This document shows, piece by piece, positions 1 through 13,100 of a DNA stretch of 64,000 nucleotides. The position numbers and the translations under genes were made by a program. Each line of letters opens with the position of its first letter. Position 1 is the stretch's first letter. Origin of the DNA: Warburgia ugandensis (taxonomy: Eukaryota > Streptophyta > Magnoliopsida > Canellales > Canellaceae); contig CP141127.1 of NCBI GenBank assembly GCA_035236585.1, positions 49,862,001 to 49,926,000 of the forward strand, in the 5' to 3' direction. The notes beneath the pieces were generated by a model that was given only the letters and a program-made list of their open reading frames with translations, did not search any database and was not told the origin of the DNA.

Positions 1-99
1 AGCAAAGATACTATAGTTAGAGAACAACACATATATATTAATAGTAGCATTAATTTGAAAGGGATAAATTTTGATAGATGCCTACTTTGTGCTTTTCTA

Positions 100-810
100 A
101 ATGAGCATAGCCAAGGTGGACAAGTGGTGCTACATATTTGTTTCATGCACCTTTCTTCCCGTTGCACTCTTTGCCTGCACATTTGTACATGCGTGATCAA
201 GTGCAATAATCAGATGTTACATGTAATTAATTAAATGAAACATCCTTTCTGCACATACCTCAAACTTGGTAGAAATGCAGTTCTATTCAAATTCATTCCA
301 AAGCTCATGTTCAATGACATCAGAGTAAATGGAAGGCATAGTCTACAACCTCCACGCATCGTTGACATATGGAGTTATGTAATTGCTAACAAGGTAGTTA
401 TTCCATTTACTCCATTGCTCACAAACTCCTTACAAAGCACGCATCTTCTTTTCATCAGGCATGTTAAAGGCAATCTGCAAAGTACAAAGCAAATTACTAT
501 ATTTGAAAATAAGGTAATTATAAATTATATAAAAGATGTTATTAATATTTATATACCTTCACATTTTCCCATATTGAATCTTTTGTAGAGGATGGAACAA
601 GTCTACAGTCTTCAAATGTTATAGGAACCATGCTTCTTATTGTAAAGCAGACGAAACTACTATAAGCAGCTTTACTCTCACCTATCTCTTGCCATTTGCT
701 AATGTATTGGATAGTTTTTTTAATTCCCTTAGACTTTCTCTTGATAATCTTTTCCAATGTTGTTTGCCCTCTACCCTTTCTCTTTGGAGTAGTACACATG
801 TTGGCCTCTT
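100..810 (-). pseudogene. CACTA tnpA-like transposase fragment, copy 1
   Basis: Read on the minus strand, 542-799 gives an 85-residue frame with the look of the plant En/Spm second-protein (Transposase_24-like) family: a basic start (PKRKGRGQTTLEK), then IQYISKWQEIGES, then RSMVPITFEDCRLVPSS and a terminal SIWENVK. Family members usually have a Trp where this copy has the Cys of FEDC; the second copy of this locus keeps the Trp. Further minus-strand coding pieces follow, with an ATG at 460-462 (MPDEKKMRAL, then a stop) and a segment reading EQWSKWNNYLVSNYI. An intron probably lies between them. In CACTA elements this protein binds subterminal repeats. Stops and missing exons make this copy non-functional. 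The family call is by motif resemblance only. Confidence 0.55.
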
Positions 811-3046
811 GTTCATGCTCTTCATGTTGGCCATAATCTTTATTTTGATTTTCTTCTCATTCAATCATTACTACAAAGAAGAAAACAATGATATTAGAAT
901 AATGACATGGAAAAAGGCCATGTAATTCATTTAATGAAAACAAATCGAAAGCAAATTAGATAAAACATGCTTGAAAATAGAAACTTTCTAAAGAATAGAT
1001 ATTTCTAAAATTAAACTTTCCTAAAACTAATCATAAAAACTAATTTGCATGATTCTAAGTAAATTACGATATAAGTAAAGCAATGTCAAATTGCATGATT
1101 CTAGCCATCACTAGTCTTTAACTAGTGCATCGCTTTCACATCTCTTAGTGGGAAAGATGCATCCCACACTGATGATGTGAATAGAGCTTGCTAATGGTCA
1201 TTCATAAGATTCTTAAGGGTTGAACTTCTTAAATCTAAATAACTATATGTATTTGATTGACATTAAGCATCAAAAGTATTCTTTTGCCACAAAATATTGT
1301 AGAGACTGACTCCTATAGAACTAAAGAAATGTGATAACCAAAGTACAAAAATTTTACTAATAATTTTTTTTAAGGATAATAAGATGATTAAATGAGGTGG
1401 GAAGTGTGTGTGTGTGTGTGTGTGTGCGTGTGTTTGTGTGTTAGCTTGTGAGTAAAGGAGAATTCTTTCTTCCTCTCTGTCTAAAGATAAAACATAACTA
1501 ACATGTGCTTCTTGCACATACTTGGAAAACTTTACAAGAACTATAGAATCATTGGATTCTCTCAACTACAAAGAAGTTTGGAAGAAGAAGAAATCTCTCT
1601 CCAAAATAAAGCACAAAGGTGAAGATTAGACAAAGAAGGTCTTCAATACAATTGATGGAAATAATTATAATAGAATAGCTTAGAGCTCCTAGCTTGAGAA
1701 CATGCTTGCAAGCTAGATTTTCAATCTCTTCTACAAATTGTTTTATGGTAGCTAAAGTCTTTAATTTATTGTGTGGTAGCCAACTGATTTACTACAGATG
1801 AGATGCTAGTCATTTGAATGGATATAGCTCATCATAAAACAAGATTTCAAATTTGAAAGTGACATCTCAAAAACCTGTCTCATATCCTTGGTTGCCTATT
1901 TTAACTAGACAATTAGTTATTATGTAAATATTGTCAAATGGTTCTAATGTTTATCCTTACATAGTTGATTGTTCTTCAAGAGCATTAGTTGTTCTTCAAG
2001 CTAGAATTTATATCCTTTAGAATTGCATGAAGCAAATTGGCCTTCAAAAAATAATTGACTACGTTCTCCAAAAAAGTAAAAATAACTTCAAGTTCTTCAT
2101 AGTCAGCTAGTTGAGATCTTTTCAGATAGTTGAATGGCTTAATCAACTAGATCGTGGCATGATTTGCATATATTCTTCAAATTTTTGGGTAGATAGTAAC
2201 TAATTTCCTTTATAAATAGATTATTGCAAATTCAAGACCATAATAGAGTCTTCCAAAATAGCTAACTTAGTTTCTCCGATTAATTAGCTAAAATAGTATA
2301 TATTGGCATGCAATATCGTGTCATTTTACAACAACAATTGATTATTCTTCCCGTCATTCTACCAAAATTAGTTGAACTTGGACATTTTGATCTTGGATTT
2401 TATTCTCTAACATTAATTTTAACAATCTTATTTCCTTTAGTTCCTTTTTCCCCTTTTTGTGTGCATGTGTCAATCATCATTTACAACATAACACCATCTT
2501 GAGTGCTACAAGATGTCATGTTTTTGTTAAAGGAAAGCTATGATGTATAATTTATCATCTACTCCACTCATCATCTCAAAAAAAACATAACAAGTGGTCA
2601 TGGTAGATGGACTAGCTTTGTATAAAATTTTCAATAAAATAAACCAAGTTCAAAAACATATAGATAATTATTTAAAATCAAAAGTGTATGTGTGTTTCTT
2701 CCATTGACCTTAGATTGTTTCCTGTTAGCAACTCACCTACAAAAAAAGCCCTATCAAAGGCATGCACTCTATACATCATTATAAAGCATGATTTCTTCAT
2801 TAGAAAGAAAACCAATAGGACACAAAATTAGATTAATTTATCATAATAAAACATATTAGGACAACCTCTTCAATGTCCTCTTTAGCTAGTCCCTAAGTTT
2901 ACATATCTTTAAATCTCTAGGTACAAAATAGAGATGCCCTAAGTATACTAGCAATAATAAAGTCAAGGATATCAGAGACAAAACATGGCTTATAACTAGA
3001 ATGCATCTCATCCTAATAGAATCACGTCTCATCTACTTAAACCATG

Positions 3047-3081
<35 letters not shown>

Positions 3082-4239
3082 AAATGACATAAAAAGCGTT
3101 CCAATCATACCCATCCATGCACAAATCCATCAAAACCATGAACTATATTCTGAATATCTACTTAGAAAAGCTTTCTTTTTCCTTTCCTCCTCTTTCCTAT
3201 TCCCCCTCTTCTATCAAATCAACTTTTCTCCCCCTAGTTTAAACATCGACGGTGGCCTGGTCGGCCGCTCTTTCTCCTCCTCTCCTCTCCTTCTTCTTCT
3301 TCTTCTTCCTCTTTTTCTTCTCCTCTTCTTTCCCCCTTCTTCCCCCCTTCTTCTCACTGATGCTTTTTTCTCACCTAAGTGCCGATCTAGGCAACATCAG
3401 TGTCAACCGATACCGGCGACCTAGATGGGCCCCTGTTTCTCCTTCTCTCTTCCTCACCTTCTCTCCCTTCTTCTTCTTCTTCCTCTTTTTGTTCACCTCT
3501 TTCTTATCCCCCTTCTTCTCAACACCTGTTTTCCTTAGCTATGTGCACCTATCTGGGCTCTGTCAATTGGCATCGAATAAGGTTTCCTCTTGTCCACGTC
3601 AAATGGGCATTGTTAGCATCAGTCTTTCTCCTTGTCTCATCCTCTCCCCTCTCTTCTATCTCCCATCTTCTCTCTAGCTAACTCTGCTAGTGTTTCCTCT
3701 CCTATTGAGGTTTTTGAGAAAAGTCATTGGTCTATTCTTTTCTCCAACTAATGACTTAAATGGGACAATGGTGCCATTATCAAAATGGCCCCCTCCATTA
3801 TTTTATTTAATAATTTAATTTTGGAAAAATTTATAGTTGAAAAATATTTTTTTTTACTATTTAAATGTTTAGTTATATAATCATAGTAAAAAAAAGATGA
3901 AAGCTACTCAAATCACAAATTTCTGTAAATAGGGCCTACTATGTTAAATTACCAAATTTCCCTTTTGAAGAAAATCAATACATATTTGTCCGAATTCTAT
4001 TTTAAGCAAACTTAGTGTCACTAGAATCGTTTTCTTGAGTACAATCCCAATGTTGAGGTATTAACATCAGAATTGGTGCCTATAAGTTTCACTTTCTAGA
4101 ACTCTAAAAAAATAGAATTTCAAAATTATTCGATTTTGACTCCGATTTCACTTCAATTTCTATTTTAAATTTCTATTTAAAAATTAAAGATGTTATATAA
4201 TGATTAGTGTAAATTTGGTTGACCGTTCATGGTGCTGAA
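811..4239. other. Gene-free AT-rich stretch with microsatellites and a pyrimidine tract
   Basis: No supported coding region. It holds a (GT)n tract at 1,404-1,440, a (TA)n tract at about 3,050-3,079, and a strongly pyrimidine-rich strand at 3,170-3,680 built of CTTCTT and TCCTCC runs. The open frames over the pyrimidine tract are low-complexity Ser/Leu/Phe strings and are not credible proteins. The whole stretch is repeated at about 6,480-9,719. Confidence 0.7.
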
Positions 4240-4410
4240 TTCATTTGTACATAATGAGGTCATTTCTTGTAAATGACTTTTATCTACTTTTAAAGTCATT
4301 TAGTGATAAACGACTTCAAAAGTATATATTATCAAAGTCCTTTAGTTCTAAATGACTTTAAAAAGTCTCTACTTTTAAAGTCGTTAACTTCAAAATGGCT
4401 TTTGAAATTA
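4240..4410. repeat. Interleaved direct and inverted short repeats, CACTA subterminal type (copy 1)
   Basis: Repeats built on AAAGTCATTTAGTG and its complement CACTAAATGACTTT occur several times in both orientations. One is a short palindrome GTCATTT-CTTGT-AAATGAC near 4,259. CACTA elements carry such arrays just inside their ends as binding sites for the tnpA product. This block lies downstream of the minus-strand TNP2 tail exons, where a 3' subterminal region is expected. A clean CACTA terminal inverted repeat was not found. Confidence 0.6.
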
Positions 4411-4689
4411 TTTTTTAATTCAAATTATATATATTTTATGCTACTACTATACAATATCTAACAATTAATACACAATGAAACTAATTTTTTATGATAGTCA
4501 ACATTGATTCATGCATTCTCTCTACACACATATAGCTCAATTATCAATCCATATAGCTCATGAAAAAAGATTTAATTATAAATATGAAATTATGTTGGTC
4601 ACTAACACAATCTAAATACCCCAAACTACATATAGTTTTCAAACCCAAACACCATCCTCACCATTGTAATGCACATAAACCTCATTTTC

Positions 4690-5620
4690 ACCAAGTAGTA
4701 CTTTGATTGATGGGATTGTTTCGCTAATAGAAGGGTAATCTTTTTTAGTATCTCCTAGTTAATCTTCATCATAAAATTCCTCTATTAGGATGATAAAATA
4801 GTTGACCATCTATTATCACATTCATCTTGCAAGTAAAATACTTGTATTGCTTGAGATGCCAAAATAAATTAATCATTTTTAGAGTTGATCCTATTGAGGT
4901 CAGCCAATGTTAATCCAAGGGCATTAGTTTTGATGTTGTCTTTGTTGTGTTCCACCCAATTGCACTTAAACACAACCACAGTTCTGAAAGTATAATTCAA
5001 GATCCATGTCTCTCCTATAACCCTGTAATAAATATCATCCATCACTATTGGCCTATTATTCTTTGAACTAGAAAAGAATGTAGTATTGGAAACTAAGCTA
5101 CCCCCACTATTCTATTGTACTTTTGAGTTATCATAGTCTTTTCAGTAAAAGTGATAACCATTAATGCTTATTTGGCTTATTTTACTACTTTTGGTCATGG
5201 TCCCATCGCCATCTAGCCCAAGGTTTTGGTTATATCATTGCTTGCTACATCTCTCTAATCTTTAACCTATGAATATACATATTAAGTAGGATAAGTGATT
5301 ATTGCAATTAAGTAAGATTATATATGCATATATAAAGAATGTGGTTTTATTAATATTAAGTGAGAATTCTTTCATTTTACTTTCTTGTGGAGTCAAGTAT
5401 TAAAAGTGTAAAAATGCTCAAATTATAGCCACTTCTATTTTTTTTTGTAACTTGGATTCTTTGCCTTAAGGACATCCATATGCTCACTACACATATACAA
5501 ACAAATTAATGTAGTGATCAAACAAAATATAACCATCAACAATTAACTTTTACCTGAATGCATGATCAACTTACTCAATGCATGGTTGAAGTTCATAAAC
5601 ATTTCGTAATACATAAAGAT
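4690..5620 (-). pseudogene. CACTA TNP2 transposase, tail exons only (copy 1)
   Basis: The minus strand at about 4,700-5,060 matches, segment by segment, the plus-strand TNP2 tail at 18,370-18,730. It includes the stretch for a Trp-Asn-Thr sequence at 4,936-4,960 (WVEHNKDNIKTNALGL-like) and the following acidic segment. 5,531-5,620 matches the end of the main TNP2 exon with its splice donor. The central transposase domain is absent, because the duplication boundary at about 5,620 cuts the gene. This is a truncated non-functional copy of the region usually annotated as DUF4216-like. Confidence 0.6.
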
Positions 5621-5639
5621 CGAGGCATGTTAGGTGGAA

Positions 5640-6370
5640 TTCCACACGCTTCTTAGATGGCTGCTTTAAAAGATGTAAAATTTATTAGCTAAATAATATT
5701 AATTAATGAAGAGGACCTAATTTAATAAAAAAACAAAGATATATATATATATATATAAGTACCTATTCCATTGGTGTAACAGCAATAGGTGATATTGCAT
5801 GACCTTGATGCAGCATGTTGTTGTTGATTAACTATATAAAGTTATTAAATAATTAAATTGATGTCTCCAGCTAAAAAATATTGATGAGGAAGGTAGCATG
5901 ATAAGATACATACCATGGACTCCATGGGAAGAACTAATGCCTCTGGCCAAGCAATGTGATATGCAATTTCCTACCCAACAGTTATAATATTTTCATTTAT
6001 AATGGAAATGGTAGGCATGCATTAGCATTCAAAGTACATATCAAATTACTATATTTGAAAATAAGGTAATTATAAATTATATAAAATATGTTATTAATGT
6101 TTATATACCGTCACATTTTCCCATATTGAATCTTTTGTAGAGGATGGCACAAGCCTCCAATCCTCAAATGTGATAGGTACCATGCTTCTTACTGTAAAGC
6201 AGACGAAACTACTTTAAGTGGCTTTACTCTCACCTATCTCTTGCCATTTGCTAATGTATTGGATAGTTTCTTTAATTCCCTTAGACTTTCTCCCGTTAAT
6301 CTTTTCCAATGTTGTTTGCCCTCTACCCTTTCTCTTTGGAGTAGTACTCATGTTGGCCTTTTGTTCATGC
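5640..6370 (-). pseudogene. CACTA tnpA-like transposase fragment, copy 2
   Basis: Minus-strand homologue of the fragment at 100-810. The exon at 6,095-6,350 repeats KGRGQTTLEK, IQYISKWQEIGES and RSMVPITFEDWRLVP, and here keeps the family Trp. Further left, 5,920-5,990 reads EIAYHIAWPEALVLPMESM, directly before a GTATGT splice donor, which resembles the C-terminal part of En/Spm tnpA-type proteins. 5,760-5,830 may hold one more short exon. The exons seen at 200-460 of copy 1 are missing here, so the two copies have lost different exons. Confidence 0.5.
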
Positions 6371-6479
6371 TCTTCATGTTGGCCATAATCTTTATTTTGA
6401 TTTTCTTCTCATTCAATCATTACTACAAAGAAGAAAACAATGATATCAGAATAATGACATGGAAAAAGGCCATGTAATT

Positions 6480-6988
6480 CATTTAATGAAAACAAATTGA
6501 AAGAAAATTAGATAAAACATGCTTGAAAATAGAAACTTTCCAAAGAATAGATATTTCTAAAATTAAACTTTTGTACAACTAAGCATAAAAACTGATTTGC
6601 ACGATTCTAAGTAAAGCAATGTTAGCTTCCATGATTCTAAGGAAATTAGGATATAAGTAAAGCAATGTCAAATTGCATGATTCTAGCCATCACTAGTCTT
6701 TAACTAGAGCATCGCATTCACATCTCTTAGTGGGAAAGATGCATCCCACACTGATTCTGTGAACATAGCTTGCTAATGGTCATTCATAAAATTCTTAAGG
6801 GTTGAACTTCTTAAATCTAAATCACTATATGTATTTGATTGACATTAAACATCAAAAGTATACTTTTGCCACAAAATATTGTAGAAACTGACTCCTATAG
6901 AACTAAAGAAATGTGATAACCAAAGTAAGTACAAAAATTGTACTAATAAAAGAATTTTAAGGAAAATAAGATGATTAAATGAGGTGGG

Positions 6989-7026
<38 letters not shown>

Positions 7027-9719
7027 GCTTATGAGTAAAGGAGAATTCTTTCTTCCTCTGTATCTAAAGATAAAACATAACTAACATGTGCTTCTTGCAC
7101 ATACTTGGAAAACTTTACAAGAACTATAGAATCATTGTATTCTCTCAACTACAAAGAAGTTTGGAAGAAGAAGAACTCTCTCTTCAAAATAAAGCACAAA
7201 GGTGAAGATTAGACAAAGGTCTTCAATACAATTGATGGAAATAATTATAATAGAATAGCTTAGAGCTCCTAGCTTGAGAACATGCTTGCAAGCTGGATTT
7301 TCAATTTCTTCTAAAAATTGTTTTATGGTAGCTAAAGTCTTTAATTTATTGTGTGGTAGCCAACTGATTTACTATAGATGAGATGCTAGTCATTTGAATA
7401 GATATAACTCATCATAAAACAAGATTTCAGATTTGAAAGTAACATCTCAAAAACCTATCTCATATCCTTAGTTGCCTGCTTTTACTAGACAATTAGTTAT
7501 TATGTAAATATTGTCAAACGGTTTTAATGTTTTCCTTAGGTAGTTGATTGTTCTTCAAAAGCATTAGTTGTTTGTCAACGTAGAATTTATATCTTTTAGA
7601 ATTGCAAGAAGCATATTTCCCTTCAAAAAATAATTGATTGCATTCTCCAAAAAGCAAAAATAACTTCAAGTTCTTCACAGTCAGCTAGTTAAGTTCTTCA
7701 AAAAATAATTGATTGCATGATTTGCCTATATTCTTCAAATTTCTAGGTAGATAGTAACTAATTGCTTTTATAAATAGATTATTGCAAATTCAAGACCAAA
7801 ATAGGTTCTTCCAAAATAACTAACTTAGTTTCTCAAGTTAATAAGCTAAAATAGTATATATTGAAATGCAATATCTTGTCATTTTACTACAACAATTGAC
7901 TATTCTTCCCTTCATTCAACTAGAATTAGTTGAACTTGGACATTTTGATCTTGGAAATATTCTCTAACATTAATTTTAACTAGCCTTATTTCCTTTAGTT
8001 CCTTTTTCCCCTTTTTGTGTGCATGTGTCAATCATCATTTACAAGCTAACACCATCTTAAGAGCTACAAGATGTCATGCTTTTGTTAAAGGAAAGCTATG
8101 ATATATAATTTGTCATCTACTCCACTTGTCATTTAGAAAAAAACAAAACAAATGGTCATGGTAGATGGACTAGCTTTGTATAAAACTTTTGATAAAACAA
8201 ACTAAGTTCAAATCAAAAGTGTGTGTTTGTGTCTTCCATTGACCTTAGATTGTTTCTTGCTAGCAGCTCACCTACAAAAAGCGCCCTATCATAGACATGC
8301 AATCTATACATCATTCAAAAATAAAGCATGCCTTCTTCACTTGGAAGCAAATCAATAGGACACAAAATTAGATTAGTTTATCATAATAAAACACATTAGG
8401 ACAACCTCTTCAATGTCCTCTTTTGCTAGTCCCTAAGTTTACATATCTTTAAATCTCTACGTACAAAATAGAGACGGCCCTAAGTATACCAACAATAATA
8501 AAGCCAAGAATATCAAAGACAAAACATGGCTTACAACTAGAATGCATCGCATCCTAGTAGAATCACATCTCATCTACTCAAACCATGTATAAAAAACATT
8601 CCAATCATACCCATCCATGAACAAATCCATCAAAACCATGAACTATATTATGAATATCTATGTAGAAAAGCTATCTTTTTCGTTTCCTCCTCTTTCGTTA
8701 TCCCCTTCTTCTATTAAATCAGCTTTTCTCCCCCTAGTTCAAACATCAACGATGGCCTGGTCAGCCCCTCTTTATCCTCCTCTCCTTCTCCCCCTTCTTC
8801 TTCTTCTTCCTCTTTATCTTCTCCTCACCTTTCCCCCTTCTTCCCCACTTCTTCTCATTGCTGTTTTTTTCTCACCTAAGCATCGATCTAGGCATCATTA
8901 TTGTCGAATGACACCAGCGACCTGGATGGGCCCCTCTTTCTCCTTCTCCCCCTTCTTCTTCTTCCTCCTTTTGTTCTCCTCTTTCTTATCCCCCTTCTTC
9001 TCACCACCTGTTTTCCTTAGCTATGCGCACCTATCTGGGCTCTGTCAATTGGCATCGAATAGGATTTCCTCTGTCCACGTCAAATGGGTGTCGTCGGCAT
9101 CAACCTTTCTCCATGTCTCATCCTCTCCCCTCTCTTTTGTCTCCCATCTTCTCTCTAGCCAACTCTACTAGTGTTTCCTCTCTTGTTGAGGTTTTTGAGA
9201 AAAGACATTGGTCTATTCTTTGTGCTGACTAATGACTTAAGTGGGACAATGGTGCCATTATCAAAATGCGCCCTCCATTATTTTATTTAATAATTTAATT
9301 TTGGAAAATTATACACTTGAATTTTTTTTTTTACTATTTAAATGTTTAGTTATATAATCATAGAAAAAGAAATAGATGAAAGCTACTCAAATCACAAATT
9401 TATGTAAATAGGGCCTACTACATTAATTTCCAAATTGCCCTTTTGAAAAAAATCATAACATATTTGTCTGAATTCTGTTTTAAGCAAACTTAGTGTCACT
9501 AGAATTGTTTTATCAAGTACAATCCCAATGTTGAGGTATTAACATTAGAATTGATGTCTATAAGTTTCACTTTCCGGAACTCTAAAAATATAGAATTTCA
9601 AAATTATTCTCTTTTGACTCCGATTTCACTTCAAATTTTATTTTAAATTTCTATTTAAAAATAAATTTTTTTACATAATGATTAATGTAAATTTGGTGTC
9701 GTTCATGGTACTAAATTCA
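6480..9719. other. Gene-free AT-rich stretch, second copy
   Basis: Duplicate of 811-4,239. It carries the (GT)n tract and the pyrimidine-rich block at 8,660-9,170. The (TA)n tract of copy 1 is missing here: the corresponding join is at about 8,588. No credible protein is seen on either strand; the 184-residue frame at 8,617-9,171 is a low-complexity reading of the pyrimidine tract. Confidence 0.7.
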
Positions 9720-9925
9720 TTTGTACATAATGAAGCCATTTCTTGTAAATGACTTTTATCTACTTCTAAAGTCATTTAGTGATAAACGACTTTAAAAGTA
9801 TATATTATCAAAGTCCTTTAGTTCTAAATGACTTTAAAAAGTCTCTACTTTTAAAGTCATTGAGCACTATATGACTTCAAAAGTAACATACTTTTAATGT
9901 TGTTTACACTAAATGACTTTTTAAA
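9720..9925. repeat. Subterminal-type direct/inverted repeats (copy 2)
   Basis: Same motif family as 4,240-4,410, but with one more repeat pair than copy 1: an additional AGTCATTGAGCACTATATGA unit and a CACTAAATGACTTT unit. The motif includes the letters CACTA followed by AATGACTTT, consistent with a subterminal array of the minus-strand TNP2 element to its right. Confidence 0.6.
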
Positions 9926-10199
9926 TTATTTTTTAATTCAAATTATATATATTTTATGTTACTACTATACAATATCTAACAATTAATACACAATGAGACA
10001 TTGATTCATGCATTCTTTCTACACACATATAGCTCAATTATCAATCCATACAGTTCATGACAAAAGATCTAATTATAAATATGGAATTATGTTGCTCATT
10101 AACACAATCTAAATATCCCCAACTGCATATAGTTTCCAAAGCCAAACACCCTCCTCACCATTGTAATGCACATAAACCTCATTCTCGCCAAGTACTACT

Positions 10200-13100
10200 T
10201 TGATTGATGGGATTATTTTGCTAATAGAAGGGTAATCTTTTTCAGTATCTCCTAGTTAATCTTCATCGTAAAATCCCTCTGGCAGGATGATAAAATAGTT
10301 GACCATCTATTATCACATTCACCTTGCACGTAAAATACTTGTATTGCTTAAGATGCCAAAATAAATTAATCATTTTTATAGTTGATCCTATTGAGGTAAA
10401 CTAATGTCAATCTAAGGGCATTAGTTTTGATGTTGTCTTTGTTGTGTTCCACCCAATCTCACTTAAACGCAACCACAGTTCTAAAAGTATTATTCAAGGT
10501 CCATGTCTCTCCTATAACCCTGTAATAAATATCATCCATCACTATTGGCCTATTATTCTTTGAACTAGAAAAGAATGTAGCATTGGAAACTAAGCTACCC
10601 CCACTATTCTATTTTACTTTTGAGTTACCACAGTCTTTTAGGTAAAAGTGATAACCATTGACGCTTATTTGGCTTATTTTACTACTTTTGGTGATGGTCC
10701 CATCTCCATCCAGCCCAAGGTTTTGGTTATACCATTGCTTGCTACTTCTCTCTAATCTTTAATCTATGAATATACATATTAAGTAAGATAAGTGATTATT
10801 GCAACTAAGTAAGATTATATATATATATACATACAGAATGTGGTTTATTAATATTAAGTGAGAATTCTTTCATTTCATTTTTTTTTCATAACTTGGATTC
10901 TTTGACTTGAGGACATCGACATGTTCACTACATACATACAAACAAATTAATGGAGTGATCAAACAAAATATAACCATCCACAATTATTTCATTTCACTTT
11001 CTTATGGAGTCAAGTATTGAAAGTGTAAACATGCTCAAACTGTAGCCACTTCTATTTTTTTTTTTTAACTTGGATTCTTTGACTTGAGGACATCCATATG
11101 TTCACTACACACATACAAACAAATTAATGGAGTGATCAAACAAAATATAACCATCCAGAATTAAATTTTACCCCAATGCATGATCAACTTACTCAATGTA
11201 TGGTTGAAGTTCATAAACATTTTCTAATACATAAAGATGTGCCTAGTGCCATTCTTTATAGTCAATGGTCAATACACAACAACTCGATAGAGATTCCCCA
11301 ACCTTGCGATCATGAAATGCAAGCAATAGTTTCTTTCTTGGGATTCCAATTGTATCCAGTCGGACTAAGTACTTTGTGTAAAACTCCACTGCCTCCTCTG
11401 CAATATAATATTTGGATATGCACCCCTTTGGGCAGTTGTGATTACATACATATCCTTTAAATATTTTCATGTACCTCTCAAATGGGTACTTCCATCACAA
11501 GTAAACTGGCCTATAGAGTCTGACCTCTTCAATGAGGTGCGTTATTAAGTGTACCATGATGTCTAAGAAGGATGTTAGGAAGATTATCTCAAGCTCACAT
11601 AAAGTTGTCACTAGATGACCTTGAATTTCTTAGAATTTTGAAACATCCACCACCTTCTTACACAAAGCATTAAAGAAGTAGCAGAATTTTATAATAGCTC
11701 CCTTAACTTTGTCTACTAGCACTCAATGTATTGCTACAGGAAGGAGTTGTGGAATCAGTGAGTAGCAACTGCGGGACTTCATCCCCAACAACATTAGCTC
11801 TTCCATGGAGACAATGTTTTTAAAGTTTGAAGAGTAGCTAGCTGTCTGGGACTTTGAGCTCAAACTGGGTTTTACACATTATTCTTCTCTCCTCTCAATC
11901 AAATGTATAAATTGCCTTAGGCTGGTAAGTTCCTTGACTGCCCCTATCCTCTGGCTACAACCTCCTCATCAAACCCATCTTCATAAGATCCATTCGAGTT
12001 GCAAGTCCATCCTTTGCTTTTCCTTGGATACTAAGCAAGGTACCAGTCATGCTTTCACACACATTCTTCTCAATGTGCATGACATCAAGCACATGGACTA
12101 GATGTAGTGATTTCAGTAATCTAGACAATAGAATATTATTTCTTCTTCCAAAAACTTCTACAATTACTTTCACCTACACGTTTACTTGATTTCTTCATTC
12201 ACCACATGACACTAATGTTTTCAACCTACTCCAATACTTGTTGTCCTGTCAACATCTTTGGAAGTGTCCTTGTCTCTACACTATCAATAAATTATCCCTT
12301 CTTAAAACAATTTGGATGGTCTCTACTCAACCATCTTCTATGCCGAAGGAATGTCATTTTCATACCATGTTTAAGTCATATGGCACATGTTTGATCACTA
12401 CAAATATGACACGCATTGTATCCCTTCATGGTGCATCCAGACAAATTACCATATGCAGGGAAGCCACTTGTTGTCCATAATAGTATAACCTTTACGGTGA
12501 ATGACTCTTTCTTGTATGCATCATATGCTTCAATGCCTACCTCCCATAATGTCTCAAGATCATCAATCAAGGGAGACAAGTACATGTCAATGTCAATGTC
12601 ATTTGTCGGTTGCTTTGGACCCAATACCAACATAGTTAGCATCATGAACTTCCTCTTCATGTGTAGAGATGGTGGGAGGTTGTAACAAACTAATATAATG
12701 GGCCAACAACTATGCTTGGTGCTCATAGAACCATGAGGATTAATCCCATTTGCAGATAATGCAATTCATAGGTTTCTAGGTTCTTCAGCAAAATTCAGCC
12801 ACATTAAGTCCACGAGTTTCCATGTTGGGTTATCTACTCGATCGCATGAAAAGCTATCAGCTACGATATCCGTAGTGTACTAAACTAATTTTTTCATTGT
12901 TTATTTTATACTCAACATTCTTTTGAAACTTGGAATGGCAGGGAAGTAACATAGAAGCTTTGTAAGAATGTCTATAACTTTCTCAATAGAATTCTTCTTT
13001 AACATCCATCTTGACTATCAACAAGTTGGGCATGTAGTTTTATTCTCGTGCACCTTCCTATATAAGATGTAATCATTAGGACACACATGTATCATCTCGT

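Larger units (their letters stand above)
476..5620. repeat. Left copy of a ~5.2 kb direct tandem duplication
   Basis: The segment repeats at 6,030-11,238 in the same order and orientation. Anchors include the tnpA-like exon (542-799 against 6,095-6,350), a (GT)n tract (1,404 against 6,991), the pyrimidine-rich block (3,170-3,680 against 8,660-9,170), the inverted-repeat block (4,240-4,400 against 9,720-9,920) and the TNP2 tail exons. The offset is ~5.5 kb and drifts with small indels. By eye the copies agree at roughly 90% or more, so the duplication is not recent. Confidence 0.9.
6030..11238. repeat. Right copy of the ~5.2 kb direct tandem duplication
   Basis: Repeats 476-5,620 in the same orientation. 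The right copy continues into the central part of the minus-strand TNP2 gene at 11,240, whereas the left copy breaks there, so the right copy probably holds the original arrangement. It also contains an extra ~176 bp internal duplication (10,862-11,160) that copy 1 lacks, and a (GT)n tract at 6,991-7,023. Confidence 0.9.

Noticed and set aside
235-588. 117-residue plus-strand frame as a gene
   Set aside because: It lies opposite minus-strand tnpA-like coding pieces and is not preserved in the second copy.
689-925. A 78-residue plus-strand frame with a hydrophobic segment, nearly identical at 6,241-6,477, as a possible conserved small membrane protein
   Set aside because: It is antisense to the tnpA-like exon, and its conservation follows from the 5.2 kb duplication; no independent support.
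3044-3681. Overlapping Ser/Leu/Phe-rich frames here and at 8,617-9,232
   Set aside because: They are readings of a pyrimidine-rich tract in several frames; low complexity and not preserved in one frame between copies.
4255-4280. TTTCTTGTA at 4,263 and 9,738 as a CACTA terminal inverted repeat
   Set aside because: The orientation is that of a right end while the transposase position requires a left end, and the terminal CACTA/TAGTG letters are missing; treated as a subterminal palindrome.
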